Origin: an uncultured Actinomycetes bacterium
GTDB taxonomy: Bacteria > Actinomycetota > Thermoleophilia > Gaiellales > F1-60-MAGs149
Assembly: GCA_903873565.1 (NCBI GenBank)
Contig: CAIQOY010000370.1
Span: forward strand, 1 to 5,212
Reading direction: 5' to 3'
DNA: 5,212 bases
Positions within the stretch are counted from its first letter, which is position 1. Each line of letters opens with the position of its first letter. The position numbers and the translations under genes are program-made. The notes under the pieces were generated by a model that was not told the origin of the DNA, made no database searches, and saw nothing but the letters and a program-made list of their open reading frames with translations. Shown one piece after another: positions 1 through 5,212 of this stretch.

Positions 1-386
1 GGCGAGAAGCGCTCGATCCCCGACTCCAGGTAGTGCTTGTGGGCGAGCAGCTGCATGTCCATGCCGCCGATGCCGCTCGCGATCGACGCGCCGACGCGGT
101 CGCCCTCGGCGCGGATGTCGAGGCCCGAGGCCTCGACGGCCTCGTGGGCCGCCCCCACGGCGAGGTGGATGAAGCGGCTCGTGCGCCGCGCCGACTTGCG
201 GTCCATCACGGACTCCGGGTCGAAGCCCTTGACCTCGCAGCCGATCTTGACGGGGCTGTCGGTGACGTCGAACGACGTGATCAGCGCGCCGCCCGAGCGC
301 CCCTCGCGCAGGGCCCGATCGAGCTCCGGGATGCTGTTGCCGATGGGGTTGACGGTCCCCATCCCCGTGACGACGACCCGGCGCAC
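1..386 (-). CDS. fabF: 3-oxoacyl-ACP synthase II (FabF), N-terminal 128 residues, cut by window edge
   Basis: FabF condenses malonyl-ACP with a growing acyl-ACP, the elongation step of cytosolic type II fatty-acid synthesis. The start is a GTG at 384-386, one base after the fabG stop. The protein opens with RRVVVTGMGTVNPIG, the characteristic N-terminus of KAS II enzymes. MDRKSARRTSRF follows at residues 61-72 and SGIGG at about 104-108, both matching conserved FabF segments. Only 128 of the roughly 410 residues usual for the family are in the window. The catalytic Cys and the two His residues therefore lie outside and cannot be checked. A weak purine run (GGGGA) in the end of fabG precedes the start, and translation is probably coupled to fabG. 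KAS I (FabB) or a polyketide ketosynthase is possible from the N-terminus alone, but the fab context favours FabF. Confidence 0.94.
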   Translation of the reverse strand, partial: MRRVVVTGMGTVNPIGNSIPELDRALREGRSGGALITSFDVTDSPVKIGCEVKGFDPESVMDRKSARRTSRFIHLAVGAAHEAVEASGLDIRAEGDRVGASIASGIGGMDMQLLAHKHYLESGIERFS

Positions 387-387
387 G

Positions 388-1143
388 CTACATCCCCAGC
401 CCGCCGTCGACCGACAGGACGGCCCCCGTGATGAAGGCGGCCTCGTCGGAGAGCAGGAATCGCACGGTGCCCGCGATGTCGTCGGGCTCGCCGAGGCGGC
501 CGAGCGGCGTCTGCCCGAGCAGGACGTCGCGGATCTCGTCCGGGAGGACGTCGGTCAGCTCCGTGGAGATGTAGCCCGGCGCCACGCAGTTGACGCGGAT
601 CCCGCGCGAGCCGACCTCCTTGGCCAGCGCCTTGGTCAGCGCGATCACGCCGCCCTTCGAGGCGGCGTAGTTGGTCTGGCCGAAGTTGCCGTGCAGGCCG
701 ACCACGCTCGACATCGTCACGATCGAGCCGCGCTTCTTGCGCAGCAGCTTGCGCGAGGCCGCCCGGCAGACGTGGAAGGTGCCGCCGAGGTTGACGTCGA
801 TGACGCGGTCCCAGTCCTCGGGCGTGATCCGCGAGATCAGGTTGTCGCGCGTGATCCCCGCGTTGGCGACGAGGTTCCAGAGGTCGTCGCCGAGGGCCTC
901 CTCGGCCTGGTCGACCATCGCCGCGGCCTGCTCCGGATCCGCGACGTCGCCGCCGATCGCGACGGCCGTCCCGCCGGCCGCGGTGATCTCCGCCACCACC
1001 GCATCCGCGGCGTCGCGGTTGGCCGCGTAGTTGACGGCGACCTTCGCGCCGTGGGCGGCCAGGTCGCGCGAGATCGCGGCGCCGATGCCCCGCGACCCGC
1101 CCGTGACGAGCGTGACGCGGCCCTCGAGCGGTCGCTCAGCCAT
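388..1143 (-). CDS. fabG: 3-oxoacyl-ACP reductase (FabG)
   Basis: FabG is the NADPH-dependent reductase that converts 3-oxoacyl-ACP to 3-hydroxyacyl-ACP. This 251-residue protein is a classical short-chain dehydrogenase of normal FabG length. The cofactor-binding TGGSRGIG lies at residues 14-21 and an NAG motif at 94-96, followed by ITRDNL, which is typical of FabG. The catalytic tetrad is visible as Asn118 (DVNL), Ser146 (SSVVG), Tyr159 and Lys163 (YAASK), each exactly eight residues later than in E. coli FabG. APGYI (188-192) and the C-terminal DGGLGM complete the family pattern. The usual NNAG reads ANAG (Ala93). The ATG at 1143 lies inside the end of fabD and has a strong Shine-Dalgarno sequence 8 bases upstream. 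Its position between fabD and fabF makes a fatty-acid role much more likely than another SDR function. Confidence 0.97.
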   Translation of the reverse strand: MAERPLEGRVTLVTGGSRGIGAAISRDLAAHGAKVAVNYAANRDAADAVVAEITAAGGTAVAIGGDVADPEQAAAMVDQAEEALGDDLWNLVANAGITRDNLISRITPEDWDRVIDVNLGGTFHVCRAASRKLLRKKRGSIVTMSSVVGLHGNFGQTNYAASKGGVIALTKALAKEVGSRGIRVNCVAPGYISTELTDVLPDEIRDVLLGQTPLGRLGEPDDIAGTVRFLLSDEAAFITGAVLSVDGGLGM

Positions 1144-2055
1144 TGCCCAGCACCTCCTGTGCCTTCGCGAGCCCGTCCGGGTCGCTGATCGAGAGAGCGG
1201 TCAGGTCGCGGTCGATCCGGCGGATCAGCCCGCTCAGCACGTTGCCGGGGCCGACCTCGATGCAGGTCGTGACGCCTTCGCCGGCGAGCGTGCGGATCGC
1301 CTGCGTGAAGCGCACGGGCGCGCCGAGCTGGTCCATCAGGATCGCCACGAGCCCCGTCTCGTCCTCGCGCCGGCAGGTCACCGTCGAGAAGAACCCGATC
1401 GCCGGCGCCGCGAAGGCGGCGGCCTCGAGCGCGGGGCGCAGGTCGTCGGCCGCGGCGGCGGTCAGCGGCGAGTGGAACGCCCCCGAGACCGCGAGCTTGA
1501 GCGCGCGGCGGGCGCCGGCCTCGGAGGCGGCCTCGATCAGGGCGTCGACGGCGGCGTCCTCGCCCGAGACCACGATCTGGCCGGGGCAGTTGTAGTTCGC
1601 GACCCAGACGCCGTCGATCCCGTCGCAGAGGGCCTCGACCTGGGCGTCCTCGAGGCCGATCACGGCGGCCATCGCGCCCGGCGTGCGCGCGGCGGCCGCC
1701 GCGGTGGCCTCGCCGCGGGCGCGGGTCAGGCGCACGGCGTCGCCGACCGAGAGGATCCCGGCCGCCACCAGCGCGGCGTACTCGCCCGCCGAGTGCCCGA
1801 TCGCGACCTCCGCCTCGATGCCCGCCTCGCGGACGGCCGCGAGGCACGCGCAGGAGGCGGCGGTCAGCGCGGGCTGGGTGATCTCAGTGCGGTCGAGGGC
1901 CTCCTGCGGGCCCGAGCGGCAGAGCGCGAGCAGATCGGCGCCGAAGGCCTCCGAGGCCTCGGCGAAGACGGCGGCCGCGGCCGGCGAGGCGTCGGCGAAG
2001 GCCGTGCCCATGCCGACGGTCTGCGAGCCCTGGCCCGGGAAGCAGAAGGCGATGC

Positions 2056-2059
<4 letters not shown>
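1136..2059 (-). CDS. fabD: Malonyl-CoA:ACP S-malonyltransferase (FabD)
   Basis: FabD transfers the malonyl group from malonyl-CoA to acyl carrier protein, producing the extender used by FabH and FabF. The 307-residue length is normal for the family. FPGQGSQ occurs at residues 7-13 (oxyanion glutamine). The nucleophile motif GHSAG is at 88-92 with Ser90 catalytic. Arg115, which binds the malonyl carboxylate, sits in a short RARG context, and the catalytic His196 is in GAFHSPL. EVGPGNVL near residues 268-275 is the conserved C-terminal motif. After Arg115 the common RGxxMQ pattern is replaced by Ala-rich sequence (RGEATAAA), an unusual but peripheral change. The ATG at 2059 overlaps the fabH stop as ATGA. 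The frame stays open further upstream, but that extension is antisense-biased GC-rich sequence inside fabH, and the conserved N-terminus MSIAFCFPGQG sets the start. Confidence 0.97.
1152..1158 (-). promoter_or_regulatory. Strong ribosome binding site for fabG
   Basis: On the minus strand this reads AGGAGGT, near-perfect anti-16S complementarity, 8 bases before the fabG ATG. It lies within the last codons of fabD, so fabG can initiate independently as well as by coupling. It fixes the fabG start despite the 8-bp overlap. Confidence 0.85.
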
Positions 2060-3044
<985 letters not shown>

Positions 3045-3048
<4 letters not shown>

Positions 3049-3488
3049 GCGGGCGGCTCCTCGAGCAGGCCGAAGGTGAGGACGCCCTCGACGGCGGCCT
3101 CGCCGCCGACCGTGGCCTCCCCCCGGACCCGCCCGATGCGGCCGCGCAGACGGTCCACCGTGATCTCCATGTCGAGCACGTCGCCGGGGCGCACGATGCG
3201 CCGGAAGCGGACCTCGTCGATCCCCGCGAAGACCCCGAACTTGCCGGCGTGGTCGGGGTGGGTGAGCGCGCAGACCGCGGCGGTCTGCGCCATCGCCTCG
3301 ACCATCACCACGCCCGGCACGATCGGGTTGCCCGGGAAGTGGCCCTGCAGGAACCACTCCTCGCCCGTGATCGTCCAGCGCCCGTGCGCGCGCACGCCGG
3401 GCTCGAGCTCGACGATCTCGTCGACCAGGAGGAACGGGTCGCGGTGCGGGATCACGGCCTGGATGGCCGCGCGGTCCATGGCGGTCAT
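3045..3488 (-). CDS. fabZ: 3-hydroxyacyl-ACP dehydratase (FabZ)
   Basis: FabZ removes water from 3-hydroxyacyl-ACP to give trans-2-enoyl-ACP. This is a 147-residue single hot-dog-fold protein, normal for the family. The active-site motif GHFPGNPIVPGV spans residues 49-60 with catalytic His50, and the second catalytic residue Glu64 lies in VMVEAMAQ. IPHRDPFLLVDEI at 13-25 is the usual FabZ opening. The ATG at 3488 is preferred because GGAGG ends 6 bases upstream of it. An in-frame ATG at 3479 would leave a 14-base spacer. It is the first gene of the operon and stands head to head with birA, 58 bp away. The fatty-acid gene neighbours make FabZ more likely than other hot-dog enzymes. The frame remains open far upstream, but that is a GC-bias effect over birA and beyond. 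Confidence 0.96.
3057..3062 (-). promoter_or_regulatory. Ribosome binding site deciding the GTG start of fabH
   Basis: GAGGAG on the minus strand lies 8 bases before the GTG at 3048, inside the codons for the Glu-Glu near the fabZ C-terminus. It supports the GTGA overlap start over any start further upstream. Confidence 0.7.
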
Positions 3489-3493
3489 CGGGG

Positions 3494-3498
3494 CCTCC
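3494..3498 (-). promoter_or_regulatory. Ribosome binding site for fabZ
   Basis: GGAGG on the minus strand with a 5-base spacer to the ATG at 3488. It is the basis for choosing this start over the in-frame ATG nine bases further in. Confidence 0.7.
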
Positions 3499-3534
3499 GG
3501 GGCGCGCCGGTGCGGGGGGTGACGTCCACGGGGG

Positions 3535-3540
3535 TATCGT
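3535..3540 (+). promoter_or_regulatory. Candidate -10 element of birA, implying a leaderless mRNA
   Basis: TATCGT fits TAnnnT and ends exactly 6 bases before the GTG of birA, so the expected transcription start coincides with the first base of the coding region. No Shine-Dalgarno sequence precedes birA, which is consistent with leaderless initiation as is common in Actinobacteria. No clear -35 is seen. Confidence 0.5.
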
Positions 3541-3541
3541 A
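3536..3541 (-). promoter_or_regulatory. Candidate -10 element of the fab operon promoter
   Basis: The minus strand reads TACGAT, which fits the actinobacterial TAnnnT pattern. Transcription would begin near 3529, giving a leader of about 40 bases that contains the fabZ ribosome binding site. I see no convincing TTGACA-like -35 at the usual distance. The hexamer overlaps the opposite-strand hexamer of birA in five of its six positions. Confidence 0.5.
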
Positions 3542-3546
3542 GCCGC

Positions 3547-4290
3547 GTGGACGCTCCGGACCCGCATCGCGACGACGACCGCATCCTGATCGCGCTCGAC
3601 TCCTGCCCCTCGACCCAGGACGTGGTGCGCGAGCAGGCGCTGCAGGGCGCCCCCGCCGGCACCGTCTGCACCGCCGAGCACCAGACCGCCGGACGCGGAC
3701 GTCGCGGGCGCACCTGGACGGAGACGCCCGGGACCGCGCTGATGTTCTCGTACCTCGCGCGCCCCGCCCGCCCGCCGGCCGAGCTCGGCCCGCTCTCCCT
3801 CGTGGTGGGCATCAGCCTCGCCGAGACCCTCCCCCTGGGCCCGCGGCTGCGCTGGCCCAACGACCTGGTGCTGGGGGACCGCAAGCTCGGCGGCATCCTC
3901 GTCGAGCTCGCCACGCCCCCCGACGCCGCCCCCTTCGCGGTGATCGGGGTCGGGATCAACGCCAACCTCACCGCCGAGCAGCTGCCCCCGACCGACCGCC
4001 TGCCGGCCACGTCGCTGCTCGTCGAAGGCGGCGCGCCGGTCGACCGCACGGCGCTCAGGGAGCGGCTCCTCGGAGCGCTCGACCGCGACCTCGCCGCCTT
4101 CGATCGCGACGGCTTCGGCGCGTTCGCCGCCCGCTGGGCCGCGCTCGACCAGCTGGCCGGGCGCGAGCTCGAGCTGCGCCTGCCGGACGGCGTGGTGGCG
4201 GGCCGCTGCGGCGGCGCGGACGGCGACGGGCGCCTCCTGGTCGGCGGGCGCGCGTACGCGGCCGGCGAGGTCGAGCGGGTCCTCGGCTGA
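3547..4290 (+). CDS. birA: Biotin--[acetyl-CoA-carboxylase] ligase (BirA), catalytic type without DNA-binding domain
   Basis: BirA activates biotin with ATP and attaches it to a lysine of biotin carrier proteins, chiefly the acetyl-CoA carboxylase subunit that enables malonyl-CoA supply. The 247-residue protein begins directly with the catalytic domain. There is no N-terminal winged helix, so it is a group I ligase and should not act as a repressor. Visible motifs are PSTQD (21-25), the biotinyl-AMP-binding GRGRRG (49-54), RWPND (102-106; many homologues have Lys first), DRKLGGILVE (111-120) with the active-site Lys113, and GVGIN (134-138). A small C-terminal SH3-like domain with AGEV near 239-242 follows. 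The GTG at 3547 is chosen because the frame has no better start and a -10 element sits 6 bases before it. It is divergent to the fab operon, which consumes malonyl-CoA. Confidence 0.94.
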   Translation: MDAPDPHRDDDRILIALDSCPSTQDVVREQALQGAPAGTVCTAEHQTAGRGRRGRTWTETPGTALMFSYLARPARPPAELGPLSLVVGISLAETLPLGPRLRWPNDLVLGDRKLGGILVELATPPDAAPFAVIGVGINANLTAEQLPPTDRLPATSLLVEGGAPVDRTALRERLLGALDRDLAAFDRDGFGAFAARWAALDQLAGRELELRLPDGVVAGRCGGADGDGRLLVGGRAYAAGEVERVLG

Positions 4291-4291
4291 G

Positions 4292-4303
4292 GCCGCCGGC
4301 GGC
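4292..4303. repeat. Perfect 12-bp palindrome abutting a -10 element
   Basis: GCCGCCGGCGGC is its own reverse complement. It lies 1 base after the birA stop codon and directly touches the TAGGAT hexamer upstream of the VOC gene. Having no loop and no T-run, it is a poor terminator. It could be an operator in the spacer region, or a chance product of GC-rich sequence. Confidence 0.35.
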
Positions 4304-4309
4304 TAGGAT
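4304..4309 (+). promoter_or_regulatory. Candidate -10 element for the VOC-family gene
   Basis: TAGGAT fits TAnnnT in the 56-bp gap after birA. Transcription would begin near 4316, leaving a leader of about 31 bases that carries a good ribosome binding site. No clear -35 is seen. It suggests that the VOC gene can be expressed apart from birA. Confidence 0.4.
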
Positions 4310-4334
4310 CGTCTGCGCGCACCCACCCCGACCG

Positions 4335-4341
4335 AAGGAGG
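4335..4341 (+). promoter_or_regulatory. Strong ribosome binding site for the VOC-family gene
   Basis: AAGGAGG lies 5 bases before the ATG at 4347 and settles that start. It contrasts with birA and the slipin gene, which have no such site. Confidence 0.85.
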
Positions 4342-4346
4342 CCCGG

Positions 4347-4757
4347 ATGGGCGTCGTCCCCGGCCGCGTCAGCTCCGTCACCCTCGCCGTCCGCGACCTC
4401 GCGGCCTCCGACCGCTTCTACACCGAGGTGTTCGGCTTCGAGCGCGTCTCGGGCAACGAGATCCTGACCCGCTTCCGGCTCGAGAACCTGTGCGTCGACC
4501 TGATCCAGGCCGAGGTGCTCGAGGCCGAGACGGGCGTGGCGCGGATGCCGGCGATGCCCGGCCCCGTGACCCTGGCCATCGCCCTCCCGGAGCCCGGCGA
4601 CGTCGACGCCTGCCAGACGCGGGCGGAGGCGGCCGGCGTGCACATCCTCGCCCCCGCCGAGGACAAGCCCTCGGGCCCGCGCATCCTCTTCCTCTGCGAC
4701 CCGGACGGCCACATCTGGGAGATCGGCTGCTTCCCGCCCGGGACCTGGGGCGACTGA
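4347..4757 (+). CDS. VOC (glyoxalase/bleomycin-resistance fold) family protein, function unknown
   Basis: A 136-residue cytosolic protein with one vicinal-oxygen-chelate domain made of two beta-alpha-beta-beta-beta halves (about residues 7-55 and 73-128). The first half has VTLAVRDLAASDRFY (11-25) followed by FGFE. The second half ends in DPDGHIWEI (118-126), the most conserved VOC signature. Glu125 matches the C-terminal metal ligand of glyoxalase I. By eye alignment to E. coli GloA, however, the two His ligand positions are Ser10 and Pro73, and the first Glu is Asp51. A glyoxalase I activity is therefore unlikely. Binding or sequestration of a small hydrophobic or drug-like ligand, or a PhnB-like role, is possible. 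There is no signal peptide. The start is fixed by AAGGAGG. The gene follows birA by 56 bp and precedes a slipin gene, and neither neighbour explains its substrate. Confidence 0.85.
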   Translation: MGVVPGRVSSVTLAVRDLAASDRFYTEVFGFERVSGNEILTRFRLENLCVDLIQAEVLEAETGVARMPAMPGPVTLAIALPEPGDVDACQTRAEAAGVHILAPAEDKPSGPRILFLCDPDGHIWEIGCFPPGTWGD

Positions 4758-4771
4758 GCCCGGCCCGGGCT
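4757..4771 (+). terminator. Possible weak hairpin after the VOC gene
   Basis: AGCCCG (4757-4762) and CGGGCT (4766-4771) can pair with a 3-base loop, starting on the last base of the VOC stop codon. No T-run follows, so an intrinsic terminator is doubtful. It may only attenuate transcription or stabilise the mRNA end. Confidence 0.25.
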
Positions 4772-4790
4772 GCGCTGGCGGCCCGCGCCC

Positions 4791-4799
4791 TGCGATAGA
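4791..4799 (+). promoter_or_regulatory. Weak extended -10-like element before the slipin gene
   Basis: TGC followed by GATAGA resembles an extended -10 (TGn plus a hexamer matching TATAAT at only 3 of 6 bases). It ends 6 bases before the GTG at 4806, the same spacing as in front of birA. With no ribosome binding site visible, a leaderless start is possible, but the hexamer match is poor. Confidence 0.25.
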
Positions 4800-4805
4800 C
4801 CGGAC

Positions 4806-5212
4806 GTGGGCATCGGCGCCATCGTCGTCATCGTCATCGCGGCCGTCGTCGTGCTGGCGCTCGCCTTCGCGTCGGTCAAGGTGATCGACCAGTACGAGCG
4901 CGGCGTGCGCTTCCGCCTCGGCCGGGTCCGCGAGACGCAGTTCGATCCGGGCCTGACCCTGATCATCCCCGTCGTCGACCGGCTCGTGAAGGTGTCGATG
5001 CGGATCGTGACCCTGCCGATCCAGGGCCAGGGGATCATCACCCGCGACAACGTCTCCGTCGACGTCTCCGCCGTCGCCTACTACCGCGTCGTCGACCCGA
5101 TCAAGGCGATCGTCGCGATCGAGGACTACAACGCCGCGATCGAGCAGATCGCGCAGACCACCCTGCGCGCCGTGGTCGGGCGCCACACCCTCGACGAGAC
5201 CCTCTCCGAGAC
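4806..5212 (+). CDS. Slipin/stomatin-type SPFH-domain membrane protein, N-terminal part
   Basis: The first 135 residues of an SPFH (band 7) protein; the frame is still open at the window end. A single hydrophobic segment of Ile, Val, Ala and Leu at about residues 3-22 would anchor it in the cytoplasmic membrane by its N-terminus. The SPFH domain follows: QYERGVRFRLGR (29-40), PGLTLIIP (48-55), TRDNVSVDV (79-87), YYRVVDP (92-98) and QTTLRAVVG (117-125) are characteristic of bacterial slipins. The family forms oligomeric membrane scaffolds, often paired with NfeD-type proteins and proteases, but the partner gene would lie beyond the window. The GTG at 4806 is the only reasonable start because the next in-frame GTG falls inside the membrane segment. 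No Shine-Dalgarno sequence precedes it. HflK/HflC or flotillin are less likely given the slipin-like DNVSVDV and QTTLR segments. Confidence 0.92.
   Translation, partial: MGIGAIVVIVIAAVVVLALAFASVKVIDQYERGVRFRLGRVRETQFDPGLTLIIPVVDRLVKVSMRIVTLPIQGQGIITRDNVSVDVSAVAYYRVVDPIKAIVAIEDYNAAIEQIAQTTLRAVVGRHTLDETLSE

Larger units (their letters stand above)
3523..3553. repeat. 31-bp imperfect palindrome centred on the divergent promoters
   Basis: The arms CGTCCACG (3523-3530) and CGTGGACG (3546-3553) are perfect inverted repeats of 8 bp. Their centres are 23 bp apart, about two helical turns. Inside them, four of the seven inner base pairs also match, giving 12 of 15 pairs. The dyad axis at 3538 is also the centre of TATCGTA, where both -10 hexamers overlap. 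Each arm is itself of the form CGTnnACG. A dimeric repressor bound here would cover both promoters. That function is inference; the symmetry is read directly from the sequence. The right arm overlaps the birA start codon. Confidence 0.6.

Noticed and set aside
37..1188. Long plus-strand open frames opposite fabF, fabG, fabD and fabH
   Set aside because: Their translations are Arg/Ala/Gly-rich without motifs, and each lies antisense to a gene with intact catalytic residues.
3519..3524. GTGACG as a -35 element for birA
   Set aside because: Only 10 bases separate it from TATCGT, too short for the usual 16-18 base spacing.
4812..4860. Repetitive ATCGTC/GTC-rich stretch at the start of the slipin gene
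   Set aside because: It simply encodes the Ile/Val/Ala membrane segment with GC-preferring codons. It is not a tandem repeat of independent meaning.
3489..5186. Long minus-strand open frame extending upstream from fabZ across birA, the VOC gene and the slipin gene
   Set aside because: The translated sequence is low-complexity (runs of Arg, Ser, Pro, Asp), matches no family, and lies opposite three well-recognised genes. It is a product of high GC content, where stop codons are rare in antisense frames.

Overview
The window is very GC-rich (by eye well above 65%, not counted). It has GTG starts, TAnnnT-type -10 elements and one start that looks leaderless. This fits a high-GC actinobacterium. 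The discrete (type II) fatty-acid synthase genes and the style of the proteins suggest a deep lineage such as Thermoleophilia/Solirubrobacterales, but that placement is inference and no marker gene here proves it.

Left part (1-3488, minus strand): a compact fatty-acid synthesis operon, read from right to left as fabZ, fabH, fabD, fabG, fabF. fabF is cut by the window edge. Adjacent genes overlap by 4, 4 and 8 bp or lie 1 bp apart, so they are very probably co-transcribed and translationally coupled. FabD loads malonyl groups onto ACP, FabH makes the first condensation, FabG reduces the keto group, FabZ dehydrates and FabF elongates. The acyl carrier protein gene, usually next to fabF or fabD, is absent between these genes, and no enoyl-ACP reductase gene is visible.

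Centre (3489-3546): a 58-bp divergent intergenic region. Two -10-like hexamers on opposite strands overlap within 7 bp. The same 7 bp lie at the exact centre of a 31-bp imperfect palindrome with 8-bp arms. This is the most interesting signal in the window: a candidate symmetric promoter/operator shared by the fab operon and birA.

Right part (3547-5212, plus strand): birA (biotin-protein ligase, catalytic domain only), a single-domain VOC/glyoxalase-fold protein that lacks the usual His metal ligands, and the N-terminal part of a slipin/stomatin-type SPFH membrane protein that runs off the window. BirA is functionally linked to the fab genes because it biotinylates the carrier subunit of acetyl-CoA carboxylase, which supplies the malonyl-CoA used by FabD. 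The VOC protein and the slipin have no evident link to fatty-acid synthesis.

No tRNA, rRNA, mobile element or CRISPR array was seen, and no gene-free stretch exceeds about 60 bp. Overall this is a core metabolic locus and not an accessory island.
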